NCBI GenBank assembly: GCA_015064255.1
Contig: SVSP01000003.1
Coordinates: 1-60,043 of the forward strand
DNA length: 60,043 bases
Reading direction: 5' to 3'
Source of the DNA: Oscillospiraceae bacterium
GTDB taxonomy: Bacteria; Bacillota; Clostridia; Oscillospirales; CAG-272
In this document: positions 33,335-40,882 of the stretch, piece after piece
Position numbering within the stretch: the stretch's first letter is position 1
Layout of the letters: the number at the start of each line of letters is the position of its first letter
The notes under the pieces: generated by a model
Database searches by the model: none
What the model was told of the DNA's origin: nothing
Seen by the model: only the letters and a program-made list of their open reading frames with translations
Program-made: the position numbers and the translations under genes

Positions 33335-34633
33335 ATGAACATACGTGAATGTGCATACAAGCTCCTTTGCGAAAGCGAAAAATCAAGCAAATATATTTCT
33401 CTTGCGCTCGACGCTTATATTTCTTCTCACGAGCTTAAAGGCGACGACCGTTCATTTTTATCCGTCCTCGTTTACGGTGTAACAGAGCGAAAACTCTCGC
33501 TTGATTATATCATCTCCGCCTTTTCGGGAAAGAAAATATCATCGCTTGACAAAGAAGTAGTAATGCTTCTTCGTCTCGGAATGTATCAGATACTTTATCT
33601 TGACAAAATTCCCGACAGTGCGGCAGTAAACGAAAGTGTAAGGCTCGCTTCGCGTTACTGCGCACGCTCGAAGAACTTTATAAACGCGATTCTGCGGCGT
33701 CTTTGCAGAGAAAAGGATGCTCTTCCCTATCCGAGTGATAACCTTGAGCGACTTTCTGTAATACATTCTTTACCGTTAGAGCTTTGTTTACATTTTAAAA
33801 AGGATTATCCCGAGCGATATGAGGAAATAATAAGTCTTGCAAATGCTCGTCCGAGGCTCACTTTGACCGTAAACACGCTGAAAACGACTCGCGAGGCTCT
33901 TGCCGAGGAGATCGGTGAGTCCTGCGAATTTTGCGAAAATTCGGACAAAGGTCTTCGCCTTACCTCAAATTTTGCTATATCGCAGTTTGAAGCTCTTGCC
34001 GACGGACGGTGCTACGTTCAGGACGAGGCTTCGCAGATAGCGGCATCCGCGCTCGATGCAAGAGAGGGCGACACGGTAATAGACGTCTGCTCCTGTCCCG
34101 GCGGAAAAGCATTTTTCGCGGCAATATCTATGAATAACCAAGGCAGGATATACTGCTTCGACCTTCACAAGTCCAAGCTTTCGCTTATTGAAAACGAAGC
34201 AAAGAAGCTCGGCATAGATATTCTTGATATTTCCTGTCACGACTCGACCTGTGCGCGAGAGGATCTTATCGGAAAAGCCGACAAGGTGATCTGCGACGTT
34301 CCCTGCTCGGGACTCGGCGTTATCGCGAAAAAGCCCGAAATTCGTTACAAATCGCTTTCCGATTTTTCAGAGCTTGACAGCATACAGAAAAACATTCTCG
34401 AAGCTTCTGCAAAGTACGTAAATCTCGGCGGAACGCTTGTCTATTCGACCTGCACGCTTCGAAAAGCGGAAAATGAAGAAAGAGTTCTCGAATTCATTAA
34501 AAACAACACAAATTTTGAGCTTACACCCTTCAAAGTCGGAAATATCTCTGCCGAAAAGGGATTTACAACCCTCTTTCCCTCGGAAAAAGGCTCTGACGGC
34601 TTCTTTGTCGCAAAGCTTAAAAGAATTCTGTAA
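33335..34633 (+). CDS. rsmB: 16S rRNA (cytosine(967)-C5)-methyltransferase RsmB
   Basis: 432 residues. An NusB-like N-terminal domain (about 1-130) precedes a SAM-dependent m5C methyltransferase. Motifs are DVCSCPGGKAFF (SAM loop), DVPCSGLG (PC motif) and YSTCTL with the second cysteine. Starts three bases after fmt, completing def-fmt-rsmB. Confidence 0.94.
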   Translation: MNIRECAYKLLCESEKSSKYISLALDAYISSHELKGDDRSFLSVLVYGVTERKLSLDYIISAFSGKKISSLDKEVVMLLRLGMYQILYLDKIPDSAAVNESVRLASRYCARSKNFINAILRRLCREKDALPYPSDNLERLSVIHSLPLELCLHFKKDYPERYEEIISLANARPRLTLTVNTLKTTREALAEEIGESCEFCENSDKGLRLTSNFAISQFEALADGRCYVQDEASQIAASALDAREGDTVIDVCSCPGGKAFFAAISMNNQGRIYCFDLHKSKLSLIENEAKKLGIDILDISCHDSTCAREDLIGKADKVICDVPCSGLGVIAKKPEIRYKSLSDFSELDSIQKNILEASAKYVNLGGTLVYSTCTLRKAENEERVLEFIKNNTNFELTPFKVGNISAEKGFTTLFPSEKGSDGFFVAKLKRIL

Positions 34634-34657
34634 AAAAATAGCCGAAAGGAAAATAAA

Positions 34658-35368
34658 ATGTTTTATATCGACTGGACCTACATCATCCTCGTTATGCCTG
34701 CCCTTCTTTTTGCGGCTTGGGCAAGCTCGAGAGTGAATACGACATTTGAAAAATATTCAAAGCAGATCTCATCACGGCGTATGACGGGCGCGGAGGCTGC
34801 ACGCAGGGTGCTTTCCGCAAACGGAATATACGACGTACAGATTCAAAAAATCAAAGGAAATCTCACCGACCACTATGACCCGAAAGCAAACGTAATCAGA
34901 CTTTCCGAGGCTGTTCACGACGGAATTTCGACAGCCGCTATCGGAGTTGCCGCACACGAAGCGGGACACGCAGTACAGCACGCGCAAAACTATGCTCCCG
35001 TAAAAATCCGCACGGCAATAGTTCCCATAACAAATATCGGCTCAAAGCTCTCCATTCCGCTTATTCTCATCGGAATACTTCTCTCTTATCTCGGAGCTAT
35101 ATTCTCCTATATCGCATACGCAGGCGTTGCCGCATTCGGTCTTTGCGTAATTTTCCAGCTCGTTACTCTGCCTACCGAGTTTAACGCGAGCAGCCGCGCG
35201 CTTGCCGCTATCGAGCAGTGCGGAATACTGAGCTCACAGGAGCTTCAAGGTTCAAAGAAGGTTCTTTCTGCCGCGGCACTCACATACGTTGCCGCGCTCG
35301 CAGTAACCTTTATGCAGTTTTTGCGGCTCTTTCTTATGGTCGCGGGATCAAGTAACAGAAGAAGATAA
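34658..35368 (+). CDS. YugP-family membrane zinc metallopeptidase
   Basis: 236 residues. An N-terminal membrane helix precedes the zinc motif VAAHEAGHAVQHA (HEXXH), followed by two or three membrane helices. The family (Zn_peptidase_2) is standard after rsmB in Clostridia; its substrate is not known. AAAGGAAA precedes the start. A hairpin follows at 35432-35468. Confidence 0.88.
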   Translation: MFYIDWTYIILVMPALLFAAWASSRVNTTFEKYSKQISSRRMTGAEAARRVLSANGIYDVQIQKIKGNLTDHYDPKANVIRLSEAVHDGISTAAIGVAAHEAGHAVQHAQNYAPVKIRTAIVPITNIGSKLSIPLILIGILLSYLGAIFSYIAYAGVAAFGLCVIFQLVTLPTEFNASSRALAAIEQCGILSSQELQGSKKVLSAAALTYVAALAVTFMQFLRLFLMVAGSSNRRR

Positions 35369-35431
35369 TTTATTACAGAAAAAACAGCTTACGTTTCGCT
35401 CTGCATTCTTAGCGGAGAAATGATGGGCACA

Positions 35432-35468
35432 AAAATTTCGGCAGAGAACTTGTTTTCTCTGCCGATTT
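35432..35468 (+). terminator. Terminator after the YugP-type gene
   Basis: Arms about 35432-35447 and 35454-35467 pair over 13-14 bases. The sequence resembles the hairpin at 22463-22503. Confidence 0.65.
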
Positions 35469-35489
35469 GTGTTATAATGGGGCTAACGA

Positions 35490-35630
35490 GAAGCCTCCCT
35501 CCGAGAGGGAGGTGGCACGGCGTAGCCGTGACGGAAGGAGCCTGCGTGACTTGGGGCTTGTGCTAACTATATTGTAACGAACTCTCCCTCACCCGACTTC
35601 GTCGGGAGCTCCCTCCCGGAGGGAGCCTAT
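35490..35630. repeat. Two inverted palindromic units (MITE-like intergenic repeat)
   Basis: Left unit (about 35490-35540) holds CCTCCCTC/GAGGGAGG and CACGGC/GCCGTG hairpins. Right unit (about 35582-35628) read in reverse has the same plan, with GCTCCCTC/GAGGGAGC and CCCGAC/GTCGGG. They face each other about 45 bases apart. Similar boxes are frequent between genes in Clostridia, from general knowledge. The rest of the 35369-35771 gap has no gene I can support. Confidence 0.6.
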
Positions 35631-35771
35631 GGACGCGCTTGTGCAACTTTATGGGTATGGGCATTGCCCGATGCCCGCGTTGCTTGCAACGCTGTAATAC
35701 AAATGCGAAACTGGCGAAATAACAGAACGATAAATAAGAATTTAAGGAACAGTTAAACTATGGGGGACTAC

Positions 35772-35996
35772 ATGAATAAAGAAAAAGATTTAGTTGTAGT
35801 ATGTGATGAATGTGGAAGCGAATATTTAAAATCAAGGTCAATGATTATGGCACTTTGTCCTGAATGCTCACATATTCTATATGGATATGAAAATTGCAAT
35901 CATAAGTTCAAAGACGGTAGATGCATATTTTGTTTCTGGGATGGAAGTAGAAGCAAATTTATAAAATCGTTGATTGATAGTGATAAGAAGGTTTAA
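35772..35996 (+). CDS. Small zinc-ribbon protein, hypothetical
   Basis: 74 residues. ATG 35772 is preferred since GGGGG lies five bases upstream; ATG 35760 is in frame. Four CXXC-type pairs (CDEC, CPEC, and CNH...CIFC) suggest one or two zinc knuckles. Low GC and unlike its neighbours, flanked by repeats on both sides; probably acquired. No family recognised. Confidence 0.5.
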   Translation: MNKEKDLVVVCDECGSEYLKSRSMIMALCPECSHILYGYENCNHKFKDGRCIFCFWDGSRSKFIKSLIDSDKKV

Positions 35997-36030
35997 AAGC
36001 CATCCTTTCATAGCCGCTTAATCAATTCAA

Positions 36031-36110
36031 TAAATTCCAATTTATAGAACAGCACAAGCAAACCCCGACAGACCTAAAAATCTGTCGGGGTTAATTATTT
36101 GTTTTCTGCG
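36031..36110. repeat. Dispersed hairpin repeat, copy B
   Basis: Counterpart of 111-192: same AAATTCCAATTTAT and GAACAG boxes, same CTAAAAATCTGTC right arm and TATTTGTTTTCTGCG tail. In the stem the left arm has ACCCCGAC where copy A has ACGCCGAC, and the right arm has GTCGGGGT for GTCGGCGT. One G-C pair has become C-G, with pairing kept. Confidence 0.6.
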
Positions 36111-36124
36111 GAGCATTTTTATCC

Positions 36125-36172
36125 GTAGGGGAGACCTGCGGTCTCCCGCGGGCGAACATAGTTCGCCCCTAC
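36125..36172. repeat. 48-base double-hairpin palindromic repeat
   Basis: Outer inverted repeat GTAGGGG (36125-36131) with CCCCTAC (36166-36172) encloses two hairpins, GGGAGACC/GGTCTCCC and GGGCGAAC/GTTCGCCC. This is a familiar intergenic box of gut Clostridia. It abuts the gene fragment starting at 36182. Confidence 0.6.
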
Positions 36173-36181
36173 CGTGTATTG

Positions 36182-36376
36182 ATGAAAGAAGTAGAAAGTC
36201 AAATTGGTTCCATTACTCAAGACGTTGCCGAAAAAAAGGTAGATTACGCAGTTGATAAAAAGATGATTGAAGTTTCTAAAACTGTTTCAGAAACAAGCGT
36301 GACGATACTTGGAATTTTTGCAGGTATTGTATTACCAGTTGTTGATTGTAACGTGATACCATCCATCACCGATTGA
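36182..36376 (+). pseudogene. Truncated fragment of a membrane protein gene
   Basis: An open stretch of about 65 codons encodes a helix-rich segment ending in VTILGIFAGIVL, which resembles the membrane anchor of larger hypothetical proteins that continue with more hydrophobic residues. Here the similarity stops at about 36335 and the frame runs into the complement of the next gene. The left edge lies ten bases from the palindromic repeat, so both ends look broken. Alternative: a short real protein. Confidence 0.4.
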
Positions 36377-36841
36377 TTTGACTCTTATTTTATTATCTTC
36401 ATCAGGCGAATTGACCCACTTAGGTTTATTGTTGGGAGAAAACACAAGCGCATATTGACCGTTTTCAATGCCAAAAGAGATCCTGCCTTTGTGAATCCTT
36501 ATTATATCAAAATTTGAATCTTTATCGGGGAATCCATTTCTGTTAATTACGTAAAGTGCCGACTTCACATCGTCGGGAAACTGCAAATATTCTTTAGTGT
36601 CGGGGTCGTATACTTTTAATCTGCCACCATAAGAATTAATAGACAAGTATTTATTGGTTTCATTTGGGAATTCCGCTTCAATATAATCTTTTACGAGATT
36701 AAACTCGTCTGCATATTCTTCGTAATTTGCGCAATATTTCCATATATGATTATAATTGACAATCATTAATTGTCCAACAAATATGCAAATAGGCATTAAA
36801 ATAACGACTATAATAATAATACACAACATACGTTTTTTCAT
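36332..36841 (-). CDS. Hypothetical membrane-anchored protein
   Basis: 169 residues from ATG 36841, with AAGGAG ten bases upstream. One N-terminal membrane segment (about 5-27) and an acidic soluble domain outside. No family recognised. AT-rich codon use like the other genes of this patch, suggesting recent acquisition. Its 3' end overlaps the fragment on the other strand. Confidence 0.55.
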   Translation of the reverse strand: MKKRMLCIIIIVVILMPICIFVGQLMIVNYNHIWKYCANYEEYADEFNLVKDYIEAEFPNETNKYLSINSYGGRLKVYDPDTKEYLQFPDDVKSALYVINRNGFPDKDSNFDIIRIHKGRISFGIENGQYALVFSPNNKPKWVNSPDEDNKIRVKSIGDGWYHVTINNW

Positions 36842-36897
36842 AACATTGATTCTCCTTATGACTTTTAATTGTGACACAGAGTTAAGCTGTTTTTAAT

Positions 36898-37641
36898 TCA
36901 AGTCTTATTGAACATAACGTTTCTTCCGCCGTCTGCAAGAATCGTAGTTCCGTTGATAAACGCACCCTTTTCAGAAGCGACGTACATAATGAGGTCAACT
37001 ATCTCCTGCGGGTCCGCGGCACGTCCTGCCATAGTTTTCATATTCGCCATAGCCGCGCGCGTAAGCACGGGTCCGGGTGCTACGCAGACACATCTGATAT
37101 TGTACGGTGCGCCTGCCTGCGCTATCGACTTTGTAACCCCGTACATAAGCGCACTCTTCGATGCCGCATACGCTACGTTATTCGACGAGCCCTCTTCGCC
37201 CGTTATTGAGCCGAGGTGGATTATAACTCCGCTGTTCTGCTTTACCATCTGCGCCATTACCGCGTGATCGAAATATATTGCGCCTTTGAGGTTTAAATCT
37301 ATTCCGAAATCATAGGTTTCTATCGGAATCTCCCAGAAATTGCCCTTTTGTCCGAGAAGACGCAGCTCCGCGCCGCCTGCACAGCATATGAGTATATCTA
37401 TTCTTCCGAAAATTCCGACAGCCTTATCTCTTGCCATAACGGCGTCGCTATACTTTGTGGCGTCCGCGCAAACGGTAAGCACTCTGTCACCGTACTCCGC
37501 AAGCTCTTCCTTTGCTTTTGCAAGTCCATCCTCGTTTATATCAACAAGAACGACGTTACAGCCTTCTTTTGCATAACATTTTCCCGCAAGAAGCGCCATT
37601 CCCGAGGCTCCTCCTGTCAGCATAACAGTTTTTATACTCAT
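36898..37641 (-). CDS. Short-chain dehydrogenase/reductase
   Basis: 247 residues of classical SDR form. The NAD-binding turn reads TGGASGMAL (about 9-17), with an acidic residue in VDIN favouring NAD over NADP. The CCAGG segment replaces NNAG. The catalytic Ser, Tyr and Lys are in HLGSITGEE and YAASKSAL. The end NGTTILADGG is typical. The substrate is unknown. AGGAG precedes the ATG. Confidence 0.88.
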   Translation of the reverse strand: MSIKTVMLTGGASGMALLAGKCYAKEGCNVVLVDINEDGLAKAKEELAEYGDRVLTVCADATKYSDAVMARDKAVGIFGRIDILICCAGGAELRLLGQKGNFWEIPIETYDFGIDLNLKGAIYFDHAVMAQMVKQNSGVIIHLGSITGEEGSSNNVAYAASKSALMYGVTKSIAQAGAPYNIRCVCVAPGPVLTRAAMANMKTMAGRAADPQEIVDLIMYVASEKGAFINGTTILADGGRNVMFNKT

Positions 37642-37757
37642 TTATGTATTTCTCCTTTTGATATTTAATATCTTTTTTCTGTATTTTATCATAATTCATC
37701 AAATATGAAAAGAAAATATCATATCAAAAAGAGAAACTATTCTATACTTACCCGTAT

Positions 37758-38111
37758 TTATTTCGCTTTACTTCTGAACACAAATGCCGCTGCAAGTGCG
37801 ACAGTCAGCGAAACGGTTATACCTGCCGCAGAGGCAGTAAGTCCTCCCGTAAAAGCTCCCAAAAGTCCGTCTTTTGTTATCGCTTCCTTTACACCTCTTG
37901 CAAGAACGTTACCAAAACCGGTCAGAGGCACGGACGCTCCGCAGCCGGCAAACTCCACAAGAGGCTGATATATGCCGAACGCACCGAGAACTGTTCCCGC
38001 GACAACGTAGATAACCAGTATTCTTGCAGGCGTCAGCTTGGTTATATCAATCAGTATCTGTGCTGGAATACAAAGTGCTCCGCCTATTAAAAAAGCCCAT
38101 AAAAACTGCAT
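37758..38111 (-). CDS. spoVAE: Stage V sporulation protein AE
   Basis: 117 residues with three to four membrane helices and the conserved GCGASVPLTGFGN(V)LARG segment. Part of the SpoVA channel that loads and releases dipicolinic acid in spores. Starts one base after the spoVAD stop, so the two are coupled. spoVAC, normally just before spoVAD, is 9.4 kb away at 48483-48935. Confidence 0.94.
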   Translation of the reverse strand: MQFLWAFLIGGALCIPAQILIDITKLTPARILVIYVVAGTVLGAFGIYQPLVEFAGCGASVPLTGFGNVLARGVKEAITKDGLLGAFTGGLTASAAGITVSLTVALAAAFVFRSKAK

Positions 38112-38112
38112 A

Positions 38113-39111
38113 TTACTTTTCTCCTTTTAAATGCGAAAATCTTACAAGATGCGCGACCGCGGGAATTGACAACCCTTGCTGAAGACTCGACGGACTCATA
38201 AGCGCGCCCGTTCCTATAAAGAGAACTTCCCTCAGCTTTCCCGCCTCGATTTCGGGCAGAATTTTTGCCGCAAGCACGAGCGCACTGCAGCCGCAACCCG
38301 AGCCGCCGGCGTGCATATCCTGATTTTCGCGGTCATACACGATAAGACCGCAGTCGTTATAATTGTCGCCGAGCTTCATTCCGCGCTTTGCCATAAGCTC
38401 TTTTACGATAGAATATCCCTCGTATCCGAGGTCGCCCGTTACTATAAGGTCAAACTCTGACGGTTTTGTGCAACTTTTTTCAAAATATCTGCAAAGAGTA
38501 TCTATCGCAGCAGGTGCCATAGCCGCGCCCATATTGTTTATATCCTTTATTCCGCCGTCGCGAACTGTACCGAACATTACCTCGGATATTTGCGCCGCGC
38601 ACTCCTTATCTGATATTACAAACGCACCCGACGCGGTCACGGTTCTCTGTGACGTCGGAGTTCTCTGACCGCCGTATTCAAGCGGAAAGCGGAACTGTCT
38701 TTCGGCAGAGCAAAAGTGTGAAGATGTCACCGCACCCGCCGATTTTGCGTATCCCGAGGAAACGGCAAGCGATGCAAGAACTATCGATTCCGCGCAGGTC
38801 GAACAAGCTCCGTAAAGACCTACGTATGGTATCTCAAAACCCATAAGCCCGTAATTTGAAGAGGTGCACTGATTCATAAGATCGCCCGCAAAAACACATT
38901 CGGGAGCGTTTTTCACGCCCGTTTTGGAAAGCGCACCCGAAAAGGCAAGACGCTGCATTTCGCTCTCGGCTTTTTCCCACGTGTCCTTAAAAAAGCGGTC
39001 GTCATCGGAAAATTCTTCTATAAGATGTCCTATAGGTCCTTCCTTTTCTTTTCTGCCCGCGACGGCATAATAAGAAAGCACCGACGGTCTGTTTTCAAAT
39101 TTTATATACAT
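38113..39111 (-). CDS. spoVAD: Stage V sporulation protein AD
   Basis: 332 residues from ATG 39111, chosen by the family's usual length and start (an ORF extends further). Thiolase-like fold without known catalysis: CTSSNYGLMG, ACSTCAESIVLAS, VTGDLGYEGYSIV and HAGGSGCGCSA are all SpoVAD signatures. It binds dipicolinic acid in the SpoVA machinery. Ribosome binding site is modest (AAGG). Confidence 0.95.
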   Translation of the reverse strand: MYIKFENRPSVLSYYAVAGRKEKEGPIGHLIEEFSDDDRFFKDTWEKAESEMQRLAFSGALSKTGVKNAPECVFAGDLMNQCTSSNYGLMGFEIPYVGLYGACSTCAESIVLASLAVSSGYAKSAGAVTSSHFCSAERQFRFPLEYGGQRTPTSQRTVTASGAFVISDKECAAQISEVMFGTVRDGGIKDINNMGAAMAPAAIDTLCRYFEKSCTKPSEFDLIVTGDLGYEGYSIVKELMAKRGMKLGDNYNDCGLIVYDRENQDMHAGGSGCGCSALVLAAKILPEIEAGKLREVLFIGTGALMSPSSLQQGLSIPAVAHLVRFSHLKGEK

Positions 39112-39175
39112 TTCTTCTTTTACCTTTTTATTTTTATTGTTTGTAATATGAGTAAAAATATTCTTTAAGGAATTA

Positions 39176-39204
39176 TTTACATCGGGGTTCAAGTGTGATA
39201 TAAT
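39176..39204 (+). promoter_or_regulatory. Promoter of the FliB-like gene
   Basis: TTTACA (39176-39181), 17-nt spacer, TATAAT (39199-39204), 30 bases before the start. Confidence 0.55.
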
Positions 39205-39234
39205 AAACCAACCGAAATTGAAAGGACTTTTATT

Positions 39235-40164
39235 TTGCAGTACGTTTTTCCGAATTATTATAAAAAATTCAAATGTATAAACAAAAAATGCCGTCACAAC
39301 TGCTGTATCGGCTGGGAAATAGACATTGACGATGATGCTTTGAAGCTTTACGATTCGGCATCGGGCGATATGGGCACGCGTTTTAAAGAAAGTATTTCAC
39401 GCGAGGGTGTTCCTCATTTTATATTATCGGACGGTGAGCGCTGTCCCTTTCTGAACTCTGAAAATCTGTGCGATATAATCCTTGCTTCAAGTGAAGAGTC
39501 GCTTTGCACGATATGCAGGGAGCATCCGAGATTTCACAACAGTCTTCCCGGACGTATTGAAAGCGGTCTTGGGTTATGCTGTGAAGAAGCCGCGCGCATT
39601 GTCATCGGTCAAAGCGATCCTGTCCTCTTTGAAATCAGCGGAGAATTAGAATGTGACGATGAGATAATATCCCTGCGCAACGGTATTATTATGCTTTTGC
39701 AAAACAGAGCTATTCCCGTTTCAAAGCGCATTGACACTATGCTTGAAACGCTTCATACATTTCTTCCCGACAAAAGTATGCGGGAATGGATAAAGATTTT
39801 CCTTTCGCTCGAAAATCTTGACGCCAAGTGGAGAGAGCTTCTTGAGCTTTTACAAAGTGAATACGAAAAGATCGATTTTTCCGACTTTGATTCCCATATG
39901 AAAGATCGAGAGAGTGAATACGAGCAGTTTGCCGTTTATCTTATTTACAGATATTTTGCAAACTCGTTTGATATTTCCGAAGCCTCCGTTGTGGCTTTGT
40001 TTACCGCGCTCTGCTACACTCTTATACACGCTCTCGGTGCGCTTATCTTCAGCCAAACAAAAAAATTCGATCTCGAAGATCACACAGAGCTGATTCGTCT
40101 GTTCTCATCGGAAATCGAATATTCGACCGAAAATATTGATGCTTTGTTTGATATACTCTCATAA
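39235..40164 (+). CDS. FliB-like lysine-N-methylase
   Basis: 309 residues starting with TTG 39235, eight bases after AAAGGA. The N-terminal half has the FliB/YkgJ-type cysteine series: CINKKCRHNCCIGW, CPFL, C(D)II and CTICREHPR, then CCEEAA. These likely bind an iron-sulfur or zinc centre. Salmonella FliB methylates flagellin lysines, but relatives occur widely in non-motile Clostridia. No flagellar genes are in view, so another target is likely. Followed by a bidirectional terminator. Confidence 0.8.
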   Translation: MQYVFPNYYKKFKCINKKCRHNCCIGWEIDIDDDALKLYDSASGDMGTRFKESISREGVPHFILSDGERCPFLNSENLCDIILASSEESLCTICREHPRFHNSLPGRIESGLGLCCEEAARIVIGQSDPVLFEISGELECDDEIISLRNGIIMLLQNRAIPVSKRIDTMLETLHTFLPDKSMREWIKIFLSLENLDAKWRELLELLQSEYEKIDFSDFDSHMKDRESEYEQFAVYLIYRYFANSFDISEASVVALFTALCYTLIHALGALIFSQTKKFDLEDHTELIRLFSSEIEYSTENIDALFDILS

Positions 40165-40165
40165 C

Positions 40166-40207
40166 AAAATATGGACCGCCGAAAATCGTCAGCGATCCAT
40201 ATTTTTA
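40166..40207. terminator. Bidirectional terminator
   Basis: AAAATATGGA (40167-40176) pairs with TCCATATTTT (40196-40205), with an inner hairpin, between convergent genes. Confidence 0.75.
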
Positions 40208-40215
40208 TACAATTT

Positions 40216-40857
40216 TTATACGTTAGCTGGCAGGCGGCTGACACAGTCACCGAGGTGAAGATCATATCCCACTCTGACGACAGTAAACTCGCCGTTATCG
40301 TATTCAAGCTCCGTAACGGAAGCGTTTGACACCCACGGTACGTTTTTCATTTCGTCAAGAGTTTTCTTCTCACAGAAGCACTGCAAAGATCTGATCGGTA
40401 TTGCGTGCGTGGTTATCACGACCGTTTTGCCGCGGTTTGCCTCTGCGATCTCTTTGACTGCTTCGACAAAACGCTTTTGAAGCTGTGCGACCGTTTCGCC
40501 TCCGTCGCAAGAGGCATTTCCTATATCGTTCAGCCACGCGCCGCGAAAGCTTTCAAATTCCACACACAGCTCGCTAAACTTGCGTCCTTCCCAAAGTCCT
40601 GCGCTTATCTCCCTCAGATTTTTTTGAGAGGTAACGTTAGTTCCGAATTTATCAGCCACAGCTTTTCCCACAGCAAGTGCTCTTTTCAGATCACTGCTGT
40701 AAATGCTGTCGACCGTGAAATGCGAAGCGATATATTCTGCCGTCTGCTCTGCCTGACGCATACCGAGCTCGGAAAGCGGGCTGTCAAAATTTCCCGCAAA
40801 GATACCTTCCACGTTAGCCATACTTTGCCCATGGCGTATTAATAATAGTTTTGTCAT
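40216..40857 (-). CDS. Histidine phosphatase family protein
   Basis: 213 residues. LIRHGQS (catalytic His9), R/E residues in SSDLKRALA and a second His in VVITTHAIPI fit the phosphoglycerate-mutase-like phosphatases. Likely a cofactor-independent monoester phosphatase rather than a glycolytic mutase; the substrate is unknown. Lies 30 bases before the GDPD-PHP gene, on the same strand as a downstream partner. Confidence 0.87.
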   Translation of the reverse strand: MTKLLLIRHGQSMANVEGIFAGNFDSPLSELGMRQAEQTAEYIASHFTVDSIYSSDLKRALAVGKAVADKFGTNVTSQKNLREISAGLWEGRKFSELCVEFESFRGAWLNDIGNASCDGGETVAQLQKRFVEAVKEIAEANRGKTVVITTHAIPIRSLQCFCEKKTLDEMKNVPWVSNASVTELEYDNGEFTVVRVGYDLHLGDCVSRLPANV

Positions 40858-40882
40858 TTTAATTTTATCACCTTATCTGCCG

